A stretch of DNA of 64,000 nt from Pyrenophora tritici-repentis (lineage: Eukaryota; Ascomycota; Dothideomycetes; Pleosporales; Pleosporaceae). Every line of letters starts with the position of its first letter. Position 1 is the first letter of the stretch. Below the pieces are notes generated by a model. The model was not told the origin of the DNA and did no database searches. It saw only the letters and a program-made list of their open reading frames with translations. A program made the translations under genes and the position numbers. The stretch is taken from assembly GCF_003171515.1 (NCBI RefSeq), contig NC_089392.1, positions 2,666,001 to 2,730,000 of the forward strand. The letters run 5' to 3'. Below, one piece after another: positions 1-12,348 of this stretch.

Positions 1-1419
<1,419 letters not shown>

Positions 1420-1549
1420 ATAGCTAGGCATGAAATACATGTTTAATTTTTCAATCTGCCCTTTGTTCATCTTTTGAGATATGGAATGCTTGACGGTAAT
1501 TTTGATATGGCTACGTGAACTGTTGCTACTCTTACTACCTACACATCTC

Positions 1550-1775
1550 CCAGGCTTGGACTTGGAGTCGAGGGTGGCTGTGAAAGTGGTGTACCAAGAA
1601 CTTCAAACAGATCGGGAAATCCAGATGGAGATGATTATGATGCGGTGCGTGCTGCCTGTCTCCCTGGGAAACTTGGACGTGAGGGTGGCCATGAGCGTGG
1701 TGTACCAGGTACTTCGGCTAACAAATCTGAAGATGAATCCGGAGATGCCGACAATGCTGCTGGTACTGCCTTTGT
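1550..1775. repeat. Imperfect tandem duplication (~115-bp unit) at the 3' end of the NACHT gene
   Basis: Bases about 1550-1661 and 1662-1775 share the same order of short matching blocks, including GAGGGTGGC, a run around GTGGTGTACCA and a later GGAGATG/GCTGCC block. The two copies are clearly diverged. The stop codon of the minus-strand NACHT gene (1635) falls inside the copy further from the gene body, so one unit encodes the C-terminus and the other is mostly 3' untranslated. Copy limits are approximate. Confidence 0.6.
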
Positions 1776-4700
1776 CGCTAGAGAGTTGGATTCGAGATTT
1801 TGGATGCCACTTTCCCTAGTTTGGAGATCAGAGGGGTCTGTCCCATAGGGGTCCAAAACAGCGATCCTACTATCCCCAGCTTGGGTTTCATCTTCGAGTG
1901 GCTGCTGCATATCCCCTCGTTCTTCCATAGCAAACTTCTGCTCAATTATATCGATATATTCTTCTTTCGAGTGCGCTTCGGCGAAAGCATGCACCTCAAT
2001 TCCAAAGGCTTCAGACATGGCTGACATATCAACCTCCTGTCGGCGATGAAGATGTGTATAACAGTAGTTAGCTACCCGACCGCGCTCTTCTAGGTGGATA
2101 AGCTGGTGCCATTCCAAAGCAATACCCAAACCGTGGCCACTCTCGTGATAACTACGAATGAAACCAGATAATATTGGGTTTAACTCGGTGTCATTCGTCG
2201 AGTTCAGAGCCATGATCAGCGAGTGCCGTTTGTATGGCTTCTTTGTAGATGTACATGGGCCAAGGGAACCCGTTGCAAGTTGTGGAGATTCAGAAGGTTT
2301 TACAGAAAGATGGTGAAGTGGGCTCTCGGTGTGAGTCGTCCCAACATCGATTGTTCTTTCGGAAACGACTGTTTTTTTAAGATTGAGAGGAGATGACTGT
2401 GTGATAACGATCGGTTTGGGTAGATTTTCGCGTGTATGCGGAGGAGATTCGCCCCGGACAGTATATACTCGCCAAGCGCTTTCCATCATGTGTAATGGAA
2501 GAGGATTGAATGCACCCACGGGCTTCAGCTGTCTGATGAAGTTCCACATTGAATCTTCTAATTCAATCATGGCCTTCAAAGGTTCTTGACGGCTAAGTTC
2601 GTTCATGAAGTTCAGGTACGAGACCTGAAACGATCGGAGTGCCGTGCAGACATCGAATAGGAAAGTTTCTGGAGTAGGATAGAGTCTACTCGCCAGTTTC
2701 TCTTTAATTGGATTCAGGTCCATGTATCGTGCAGATATCTGTTTCATGATCGACGACCAGGAATCTTGGCTCTTTACGAGCTGACCCATGATTTTAGTGA
2801 GCGCTAGGTACACATGATCTGGAGCTTTCGATGGGTCATCTGACGCTCGATTTGTGTCTCTAGAGCGCGCGTCTTCTTTCGGAGCACAATCTGCCGATGA
2901 AACAGGACTGGGTGTATGATAATCGATGATAAAGGCGCCTGGGCTGTGATTAACTGTCATGCTACTCTGTGGCCGTATCTCCACTGTGCCATGTTTTTGG
3001 GTGAAGCGACTACTACTCGGCGCATTATGACCTCGCGCAGAGCGTACACTCTCTGGTATGCAGCGCGATATACCATCCTGAGACTCTCGAATGTGCCGCT
3101 TGAGACTCTGTAATGAGTTGAATGGTAAGGTGTATTTGCATCCCGAATAAACGCATGAGAGAGGTGGGGCGTGAGACATTTCGTGACGACCGCGATCGAT
3201 ATGCGTGGCAAAGCCGGCTGAGATATTTGTACAACCAGGATAGCGACATACCAATGCGAATGGCTGGTAGAGACTGTGAAATGTTGCTAGCTCTACAGAA
3301 CTAAGACCAGGAAAAGTTGAAGTAGCGAGTAGCGTGTTGACGTTGACTTCATATTCGGCTTTGATTGTGCTAAAGGGAGTAGGATCAGGCAATCGATCTG
3401 GATTGCGTCGTTAGCTATGTGCGAAATGTTTATCAGCGTAGTCATACCTGTGGAGGATGCGTCGTGGAACTGGAGTTTTCGGACGTGTCGGTGCTGAACA
3501 ATGTCCACGCATGCTCTGAATATATCCCCGTATCGCCGCATATACTGTAATCGAGGCTCCATGCTCAGAATGCCTTTATAATCCTGGACTGGGAGTTGAG
3601 AGATGAATTTGCTGTTTTGTTTCTGATAGTGATCGATGGTATCGAGCAACCGATATAGCATTCCTTCAAGTTCTCTGTCGTGGGTGTCATTACATATGGC
3701 AGCTAATGAAAGCAAGTGATCAAGCCAATGCTCATGCACATATGGTTGGAGGATATGAAGACACTTCCCGATTTCGATTGCTGAGGACCCGCCGATGTTG
3801 TTCTGTGGAGTGAGTGTGAGACTGTGGTTCAAATACCTCAAACAACTTGCAGCAACACATCGTTCAGAGTCGAAGGGATTTGTAACGGAGCTTGCATTGA
3901 GAAATCTATTAATGCTTTAGTAGAGACCATGAATGTGGTGTGAGTTTCATACTCTTGCACAGTAAAATGCACGAAGGACACATGGCCGTCTGCATGTAGC
4001 TGAACCAGTGGCTTGCAATGATCTAAGACGGTCACTGATAACTTGTTATTCTCTGTGAGCGTCTCTGAGCCCATGGCAAAGGTTATAGCGTCCTGGAGCT
4101 CTACTGCTCGTAGCGGTCGTCTCGCACATAACATCCAGTTGATTGCGCTGATAGCTCTGCTACAGGCAGTTATATTTAACAAATCCAATCGAGCCAGGAT
4201 TCGATTGTAACTTCATCTAAATTAGCTCGCATAACGTTGTGAAGAGAAAGGTACTCACAACTCGTTAAGTGTAACAGGCAAACTGGCGACGGCCTCCTCC
4301 AGATCGTCCATACTGTAAGCCTCTTGTTCTAGATGGGACAATACGAGGCGTACCCAGAGAAACATTCCTAGTTTCGGTCAGTCATTCTTTTCAAGACAAA
4401 TCTATTGATGTGGTATACGGTTTTCAGAAACCATGTGTTGGTGTGTTGGTATGGAGGATACCGAGAACATGCTATTGGGAAATTCTGCGAACCTTGAGAT
4501 TTTGAAACAATACGGGTTTCGGCCTGGTTGAGTATGATTTGAGCATTTGGAAAGCTTTTGAATCTCTCTTCAATCTCACGAAACCCTTGTTTGGTGAAAC
4601 ACCGAATGGCGTTCGTCATGATCTCGCTCTCATCATCGAGCGACAATACTGGCTTTCTGGACAGCCTACCTGTAATTTGGAAGATATCTCGACTGGCAAG

Positions 4701-6342
4701 GAGGATCTTGGGCGAAGATGATTCGCTGCCATAGTGTTCAAGTTGTAAGATAGCGTGAATCACATCCTTCACCGGAGCCAGATTACGCGGTAAGCCGTCA
4801 CTGCCGTAGTGAATGCACTCATCAATCCCATCTATCAGTATCCTCGGCGAGTCCAACTGAGGGATTAAGTTGGACAAAATTTGTTGCAGCTCTCGGGTTG
4901 ATGGTGATCGGGCTGCGGCGACGAACTCTTCGTATACATAAGTCGAAAGCTTGATATTTTGACGTAGAATTTGGGATACCAACGTGGCCAGGATGAACAT
5001 GACAGGCTCCGAGTGCACGCTGCTTATACTGTATCCATAAAAGCAACACAAAAGTGTACGACGACGGTGGGTAGTATACGACCTGAGCGACTGAACAATT
5101 CTGGCAACAACGGTACTCTTCCCTTGTGAAAACTTAGCCACAACAATGTAAACTTATATTGTTATTCTTAGCCGAACCAGGCTTGCCTTTCAACCCCAGA
5201 AATGATGGTCCTGGTTTGTCTTGAAGCCATGCCTTGGTTCTGGGATGTCTAGAAGTCCAATCGGTTGTACCGGGACAACAATCATCCGAGAGCCGGTTCA
5301 AGGTGTTATCCTGGTACGACTGACCGCACCCTGGAATCTGATCAATGCCTAGCAACAGTGAGTCAGCTCATGTCTAGTAGAGATTTACATGTCAGGAGAT
5401 TACCAAGCCATGAAAGAGTTGCCACGAGCTTGGCAGCTGATCGCTCCTTTTCCACTTTCACAGCTGCCTCTCGAGCTTCTTTTCTCCACACCATAACTTC
5501 AGCTATCGAATAAGCGTTTGCCTCCTTGTCTACTAGACTGGCATGTCTCTGCATACTAGCCAAAATACTGCTAAACCTGGAGTCAAACTGACCCCATGAT
5601 GATTTGAAGAAAGTCTTCCATCCTTTAGTTGTTGTTAGTACTCCCGCATACATCTTTCCCCAGATGAACTCACCAGATTTCCGGAAGAATTTGTAGGCTT
5701 GTCGGTGAAATTCCAGAATGTCACTGTATACCACAGCGATAAGCTGTTGGAAGTCTGGGTGGTTACGAAACGCGTTACGGAGTCTATCGAACCGTGGCAA
5801 ATTCTCAGCAATCTGTGCATAAGCTGAGATGAGGGTTTCGAAGGCGCTGATATGATCGCTAGCTAACTGATCGCGGTCAGTGGTTGTACATCAACATGTT
5901 CAATGTCAATTCGACCTTCATCATCAATTTCACAGGTGCCTATAGTGAAGGTCAGCTCATTCACCAGAGTTCAGATACACAAGCTTACCCATATCCAGGG
6001 CATGAACGGTGTGCCATTGCACAAAACTTCCACCACCTTGGCATATGCTTCTAGACCATTCAAAAACGGTTCGAGACGCTTCATATTACGAAGACATTGC
6101 CTTGCAGCTAGCAGTCGCTCGATTTCTCCCACAGCTTCCCAGACATCGCGCAGCGTAGTATCTGCAAAGTCTCGTTGATCATCTTTTGAGCGTTTTACAA
6201 CTGTCTTCTCGAATTTGGCAAAGCTTTCTTGGAAAGTCCTGCGTGCTTGGGGTGTGAGAGTGACAGGAGGTGAATCTGTGGAGAGGCTCAAGTGGGGCGC
6301 CAAGCCTGCTGGCCGTGACGCGTGGGCTCCTGTCGCCATCAC
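1635..6342 (-). CDS. NACHT-domain STAND protein with DUF7708-like N-terminus and C2H2-like tail
   Basis: Fungal NLR-like signalling ATPase; family members are linked to non-self recognition, but the trigger here is unknown. I start at the ATG ending at 6342. Exons read downwards: 6342-5989, then short exons to about 5414 (LASDHISAFETL, FFKSSWGQFDSRF: the helical N-terminal domain), a NACHT exon from about 5349, a segment starting MFLWVRLVLSHL, a winged-helix-like part ending VSFVHFTVQEY, an ARM-like helical exon (3841-3448), and a final exon to 1635. The last exon carries two Cys/His clusters (CRYPGC...H and CVYSGC...H). Walker B is visible as ILIDGIDEC, with a LASRD sensor. The Walker A region (5110-5200) is interrupted by about 55 nt lacking a normal GT donor. 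Divergent from the SNF2 gene. Confidence 0.82.
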
Positions 6343-6681
6343 TCAGGGGTCTGTCGTCTGCGACCTAAATGGCCGGCACTCAGGAGTAAAAAGACACAGC
6401 GAAACAATATTCATGTAGTGAAGGCAAAGGGTTGGGTCCAGCCGGGTGCACCTGTGCACTTCGCGCGATTGTGGCGAAGCTGCGTACAAGGCAGACCTGC
6501 AAGTGCACGTCAGGCTGCCAGCTGCTCGCAGCCGCATCGCTACACAGCCTTCCATTTCGATACCCAACCGCAAACAAGCCTTTACCTTCCCAAGTGTTTT
6601 AAACCAACATGGCGAGCACCCGAATGCGCTCGACTTATTGATACAACTAGACCCCCTGGCATAGGAACGAGCGTGCCGCGC
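6343..6681. promoter_or_regulatory. Divergent intergenic region between the NACHT and SNF2 genes
   Basis: 339 bases separate the two opposite start codons, so both promoters should lie here. An open plus-strand frame runs through it in phase with the SNF2 gene, so that protein might start further upstream, but the residues do not resemble the family. No clear TATA box or repeat was recognised. Confidence 0.4.
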
Positions 6682-8239
6682 ATGGCCCATCATGCCGCAT
6701 TCCCGCTTTTGTGCGACCAGGCTTCTACAAGCTTGAGTCCTCGCGATTTTGATCGTTCCCCTTCCAAAAGACGTCGAGTGGAAATTTCATCTGAGGCTCA
6801 CTGGCCAACCCAGGATGATAGAGCTACGGGTCCATACGCTTTGGGATCTGTGGAGGGGTCAAGCTCCACCAACGCTCAGAATATGTCTAACTCTACCTTT
6901 TATGGCAGACATCAATTTACGGTATTTGATCTGTCGGTCAACAACACCAAGTCTGGTACTTCGCCTTGGGATGAAACTCGGAGTGGGTCATGTCAGCCTT
7001 GCTTTGCAGCCAACCCATGCGTGTTCTCGATGGCCACGTCTGTGCAATATCCTACATCGATTATCCACCAGCCGCCTGTAGTCTCAGTTACTCGCCTCCA
7101 AGATGATGTCAGTATATCTCAATATCCATCCATGACCGATGCGGGAGAGCCCGATTCTGGAACGCCTCGCCCGGTCACAGCAGGAACCGAACAAGTGTGC
7201 TTTGGGATGGCAAGTGACTTCATGCCCGCACTGAGCCATCTATTAACACTATCTTAGATTACTGAGCTTCGAGCAGAGTTTTATAGGCAGCCACGGGAAC
7301 AGTATGGGGTTCACCAGAAGGTCTCGTTTGTATGGCCAAATGAGCTGGCTTTACAAGGGTCCACGGCAGGAAAACTAGACGAACAGAGTGCTAAAATCCT
7401 CCAAGCCCTATCGGCAGACGATATCTCAATCCAATTATCAACAGTGCTACCAGGGAATCCTACCTACAAGCAGGGAGTAGCTGCTGTACGCAACACGCGC
7501 GACTGGTTTCCATGCTCAGTCATCTTATACGGGCCAGACGATATGTTCGAAGACATAGGGGCTTTCTGTCAGGAATGTAAACTATACTTGCAGGATCCCA
7601 TTGGCTGCGAGTTGAATGTCCCGTACCGCAATCCTCACCGGATTTCGACAGACAAAGAGAGGCCACTCTTGACCTTTGAACTTCAAAGCGACGTTGACCA
7701 AACAGTTGTAACTAATTTGCAATAATCAAGCCTCTCAGATGCGCTTGTCTCATCCAGACCGTTGGCATGGCTCGAGACGCCATCGAGATTGAGGAGTTCA
7801 TTATTACCGTATGTCGCCTTACTATTCGTATTCCATTTTCTGACAACCAAGATAGTCACCAGATGCAGGCACTGTACTTCATGACGCAAAGAGAATTGGG
7901 ATGGGCTTTCCATGATAAGTGGGATGTATGAACGAGCTCAGCAGTGACCAATGGAACCATGTCAGTGATCACTGCGAATCCTTTCGCTGGAATACGTACT
8001 TAAAGTCTACAGTTACCGAAACAACATCACAGGTCAAGGGCAATATGATCAGCCTACCAAGTTTCGAGGTGGAATTTTGGCCGATTCAATGGGGCTGGGG
8101 AAATCACTCAGCATGATTGCGTTGATGCTGAATGACACGCCGTACCTCTTCAACCAACCCTCGTATAGTGGCTCCGCAGAAGTTGCAGCTACTCTCCTGG
8201 TGGTACCTCCCTCCCGTAAGTCCAAAAGAACTAGATATA

Positions 8240-8295
8240 ACGTGGATGGCAAGCGAGTGGGCCAGGCAAGCGAGTGGGCCACCCCACCAACTTTT
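8240..8295 (+). repeat. Left terminal inverted repeat of the DNA transposon
   Basis: Perfect reverse complement of 10035-10090. It contains the 17-bp motif GGCAAGCGAGTGGGCCA twice in tandem (8248-8264 and 8265-8281), a likely paired transposase-binding site. The preceding TA is the target duplication. Confidence 0.97.
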
Positions 8296-8359
8296 GTAAC
8301 TTCAAAGCGACTTATCTCAACAACGCGATAATATTATTGCTAGATATTGATACAGTAGA

Positions 8360-10009
8360 TTACTCTATATTAAGAGTATTAGTGTTGCATGTGCGCGAGT
8401 TGTGCCCAGTCTCCTTGCACCTGGTGCAGCGCCTTTGAGCGCGCTGGCTAAGGCCTGATCGCGCTCCTCCTTGACGCTCTTCATGAGCAATCTGCTGGTC
8501 AGCCTCATTTTGAGCTAGTATATCCTCTCCAGCTCCCTTTGTGAGTACTCCATGCTTCTGTATACGCCTTTTAGAGCGCTGCCTACGCGCTGAGGCTGCG
8601 CTGTTAGCCTTCTCAAGACTAGAGATCCGATCGCGCATCAGCTCAGCAGACAGCATCATCACCTCAGCGCCCTTCTTCAGCTGGTCAATCGCCTCAATGA
8701 TCGAAGCTGGTGATGAGCTCTTATGCTGGCGCACGCGCTCACGTATAAGGCTTGACTGAGCCTCAAGCTCACGCGCGTTGCTCGGCGTTTGAGCTACCCA
8801 GGGAGCATCTGGTAGAGCTGCTGGAGGAGTAGGTGTACGCAGCTGTACATCTAGCTTTGATAGAACAGCCTCTGGTTGTAGAGGAACAAGGCCTGCGCCG
8901 CGGAAGGCTGAGTAGATATTAGCTGGCGTGAACGCTCGATCAAACGCAGCCTTAAACGCAGGCAGAAACTCTAGCTTGGTGATGTGGTTGATGTGGTTGC
9001 GCATGAGGCTCTCCACCTCACGGCTATACGCGCGCTTTAATGGCGAGAAGCAGCCAACATCAAGTGGCTGGAGTAGGTGAGATGAGTGAGGAGGCATACA
9101 GAGCGTATGGATATTGTTCTCCTTACAGAGCTCCTGGAACTCTAGAGATTGGTGGCTCCTATGGCCATCAATAATAAGCAGGCGACGCGCGCCTATAGTA
9201 CGAGCCTGCGTGTGAGCGTTGAAGTGCTTTAGCCACTCAACTCCAAGCTCATTATTCGTCCAGCCATTATCGCTGACTGCGATCGCCCAGTCGCGTGGGA
9301 TATCCTCCTCATACCACGCTGATAGGTGGTACTGACCAGCGAAGATGAGGAACGGTGGCACTGACCAGCCACCAGCGCTGATGGCAGCAATCAGCGTTAC
9401 CCACTCGCGATTGCCTGGCTGAATACTCTTCCGCCGGCCTCTTCTCTCTGATCCTGTTATAACCAGCTGCGTTGTAATCTTGCCCATCATAAAGCCAGCT
9501 TCATCAAAGTTGTAGACATCCTCATCGCAGATACCCTGCTCAGCCTTTATCTCTTCTACAAGCTTAAACCACCTCTTTATTAATGTCGCATCCTCACACA
9601 TAGCTCTCTGCCTATCGTACGCTCGGTTGAAACACGTCCGAAGACTGTCTGTACGCTTAACAAAGTTGGCTGGCCACTTCTGCCCAACCTGGCCAGCGCC
9701 GCGCGCAGCCAGCAGCTTATCAGCCATATCGCGTGCAGCTGCGTAGGTAGGCGCAAACCCGCGCTGATCTAGGTGAAGTATATAGCTAATAATCACCTCC
9801 TCTTCTCTCTGGGTAAGCTTCCTTGAGTTAGGCTGGCAATCGCGTCGTGCAGGTATACCAGCGCGTCGGCGCGTGAGTGTCATTCGGGCGACTTCAAATG
9901 TCCGCGCAGCGTCTCTATTAGACTGGAGCTGGTTTCGGGTAGTAGCTGAGATAGCTAGCTGTATATCAGCTTCATAAGAAGGGTTTTGGGATTGTTTTGG
10001 TGGAGCCAT
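8360..10009 (-). CDS. Pogo/Fot1-type DDE transposase
   Basis: 549-residue transposase starting at the ATG ending at 10009, the only gene of the element. The N-terminal part (about residues 1-125) has the two helix-turn-helix regions of CENP-B/Psq type (TRNQLQSNRDAARTFEVARM, then SRKLTQREEEVIISYIL and a Tc5-like segment). The catalytic core has three aspartates: YNFDEAGF (about residue 168), LLIIDGHRSH (about 276) and LLQPLDVGCFSPLK (about 315). A charged, possibly coiled-coil region follows, and the end holds a CCHC zinc knuckle, CTRCKETGHNSRTC. There is no stop or frameshift, and the length is normal for the family. It is transcribed opposite to the host SNF2 gene. Confidence 0.95.
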   Translation of the reverse strand: MAPPKQSQNPSYEADIQLAISATTRNQLQSNRDAARTFEVARMTLTRRRAGIPARRDCQPNSRKLTQREEEVIISYILHLDQRGFAPTYAAARDMADKLLAARGAGQVGQKWPANFVKRTDSLRTCFNRAYDRQRAMCEDATLIKRWFKLVEEIKAEQGICDEDVYNFDEAGFMMGKITTQLVITGSERRGRRKSIQPGNREWVTLIAAISAGGWSVPPFLIFAGQYHLSAWYEEDIPRDWAIAVSDNGWTNNELGVEWLKHFNAHTQARTIGARRLLIIDGHRSHQSLEFQELCKENNIHTLCMPPHSSHLLQPLDVGCFSPLKRAYSREVESLMRNHINHITKLEFLPAFKAAFDRAFTPANIYSAFRGAGLVPLQPEAVLSKLDVQLRTPTPPAALPDAPWVAQTPSNARELEAQSSLIRERVRQHKSSSPASIIEAIDQLKKGAEVMMLSAELMRDRISSLEKANSAASARRQRSKRRIQKHGVLTKGAGEDILAQNEADQQIAHEERQGGARSGLSQRAQRRCTRCKETGHNSRTCNTNTLNIE

Positions 10010-10034
10010 AATTGATTGAAGTTAGGTAGATGCA

Positions 10035-10090
10035 AAAAGTTGGTGGGGTGGCCCACTCGCTTGCCTGGCCCACTCGCTTGCCATCCACGT
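10035..10090 (-). repeat. Right terminal inverted repeat of the DNA transposon
   Basis: Perfect 56-bp inverted copy of 8240-8295, including both tandem 17-bp motifs. It is followed by the TA target duplication at 10091-10092. Confidence 0.97.
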
Positions 10091-12348
10091 TACACCATGT
10101 AATAACGTTTGATAGTCATTCAAACCTGGGAAGAACAGTTTTTAAGGTACATCAATCTCCCCTACACTGCTGATCGATTTACTAAAGCCTCAGGCATTTA
10201 AATCCTCTGCAGCCATTAAGATCACGGAGATATCATGGCTTAAAGCGGGTAATTAGCTCAGCAGAGCTCAGCCAGTGTCAAGTTATTATCACGACATATC
10301 AAACCGTAGAATCGGAATGGCGGCGAACCTCGCAATCGCAGCCAACGGTTCTCTTCTCCGTTCGTTGGCGACGAATCGTCCTAGATGAAGGTATGGCTTT
10401 GATCCACATCGCTACTAAAGCTAACCAAATAGCACATTATGTAAGCAACAGAACATGCAGCACGTTCAAAGCCATTTGTGCACTAGAAGCTCACGCTCGT
10501 TGGGCTGTCACCGGCACTCCATTGCAAAATCGCCTTGGCGATTTGGCTACAATGTGCGAGTTTCTACGCGTGTACCCCTACGACAATCGCGAATGTTTCG
10601 AGAGTGACATCATTTATCCATGGAGATCAGGGGATGAGGATGAGGCGATCAGTCGGATGAAAAGATTGGTCAACAGCATCCTCCTTCGTCGCACGCAGGG
10701 TGTTGTTGATCTGCCTCCACGCACTGATTTAAGGTACACACTCAAATTCAACCATCACGAGCGAGAACATTACAACATGGTTCAGAGCAACGTTGTATCA
10801 AAGATCGATGCGGCCATCAGTGGCTCCAGTGTCGCGACTACTTTTACCAGTATCATTCAACAGATCAACGAGCTGCGATTAGTGTGTAATTTGGGTACCC
10901 ATCGAAGAGCCAGGAACAGTATACTGCCGACTTCGACCATCTGGGACAAGAGAACAGCTCAAAAGGCACTCACCACTCTCGCCACAACTGAAAAAGTCGT
11001 ATGCACCAGATGCACCCTTGACCTGGACGCAACTTCCACGGTCAACTACAGCTTGGGATCTGAACTGTCGTCGCCCAACTCCACTGTTTGCCTGTTCTCT
11101 TGCTTGAAAGCAATCTGCAGTAGCTGTCTGGATCCGTACTGGAATGAACGATGCGGTTGTTTACCTTCATGCCCGAGTGCCCGAGTCCCCTACAACCCAG
11201 GCATCACGTACTCAGGTGCCTCCTCGCCTTCTGGACCAGCATGTGAAATCAATGACGAGCCGCTACCAACAAAGATCAAGGCTTTGGTCTCGGACTTGCT
11301 AAAGCAGCCAAAGGGTACTAAGAGGTAAGTCAAAACGTCTTGTTAGCATCACTCAGAACAAACTCTTTTCCTACTTAAGGCACTAACACTAACGCCATCA
11401 AGCATTGTCTTCTCCTTCTGGACCTCAACTCTAGATCTAGTACAAAAAGGCCTTTCGGGATCTTTCATCACATACACCCGCTTCGACGGAACCACTTCCC
11501 AATCCAACCGTTCAACCGCCCTCAAAGACTTCCGACAGGACCCTAGTATCTCGGTCATTCTAATGACCATCTCTTGCTCCGCGGTCGGGTATGTCGTCAA
11601 CTTAATCAACCCGTTGCATTTGCCAAAATAAACATCTTCCTGTCCGTATGCGCATGCTAACAGCCCAAAAAAGCCTTGACATCACGGCCGCCTCACGAGC
11701 CTACATCCTAGAACCACAGTGGAACCCCACTGTTGAAGAACAAGCCCTAGCCCGTGTACACCGCATGGGCCAAACGAAGCCAGTAACCACCATCCGCTTC
11801 GTCATGGAGAACACGTTTGAAGAGGTATGCTTTCCCAATTCTCCAGACACCAATCTTGTATCGAGAGAGATTATGGCTGACATTTAACAGCGTGTTGTCG
11901 AGACGCAAGAGCGGAAGCGGAGGTTAGCTGAGTTGCTACTGTCATCGGAAGAGCAGGTGGCGGAGCATGGGGTTGAGAAGTTGAAGGTATGTAGCAGGGA
12001 TGGTGTTTGAACTGGGCTTAAGGTTGCTGACTTTGATTTAGTATTTTCGCTCGCTGCTGAGGTGATGGGATATTAGCAATGAGTTTGGTGTTGGAGATCA
12101 ATCGCACAGAAATAAGCAAAGCGACACGGGCCATACTCTGGAAAGCATATACGAGCTGTGCTACGAGCCAGCCGCATCATATATTCAGTCTCGACCGCTA
12201 TATCATGGTAACGCAACCTTCCTACAAGCCAACCAAAAGCCGATGGCATCATACCAAAACCGTGGACATTCCATGATATCATGTCCCCCCAAAAACGCCA
12301 ACGCTATGCACAAAGACATGACCGATTTGCCTGAACATGAGATTATCA

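Larger units (their letters stand above)
8240..10090 (-). mobile_element. Complete pogo/Fot1-like DNA transposon (1851 bp)
   Basis: Cut-and-paste element of the Tc1/mariner superfamily, pogo/Fot1 branch. It has perfect 56-bp terminal inverted repeats (8240-8295 and 10035-10090), a TA duplication on each side (8238-8239 and 10091-10092), and one uninterrupted transposase gene on the minus strand. Size and structure resemble the Molly-type elements of Pleosporales; that is a family-level comparison from memory. It lies wholly inside an intron of the SNF2 gene. Identical ends and an intact gene suggest a recent insertion that may still be mobile. Confidence 0.95.
6682..12065 (+). pseudogene. SNF2-family RING helicase (HLTF/RAD5-like), interrupted and possibly decayed
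   Basis: DNA-dependent ATPase of the SNF2 family with a RING inserted between the helicase lobes, as in RAD5/RAD16/HLTF proteins of DNA-damage tolerance and chromatin. Exons read: 6682-7209, 7258-7808, 7856-7995, 8033-8215, 10116-10146, 10194-10390, 10433-11324, 11403-11588, 11674-11824, 11891-11986, 12042-12065. Motifs: GGILADSMGLGKS (Walker A), DEAH built across an intron at 10390/10433, WAVTGTPLQNR (III), a Cys-rich RING (about 11000-11170), and ILEPQWNPTVEEQALARVHRMGQ (V/VI). All later exons join in frame. Two in-frame stops remain: TAA at 7723 and TGA at 7929. The first intron is GC-AG. A transposon fills the intron 8216-10115. If the stops are real the gene is dead; unrecognised splicing is the alternative. 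Confidence 0.72.

Noticed and set aside
7926..8032. Intron that would remove the TGA at 7929 in the helicase gene
   Set aside because: GTATGA donor to CACAG acceptor leaves the wrong phase for GQYDQPTKFRGG; a shorter choice (ending 7965) puts a stop at the join.
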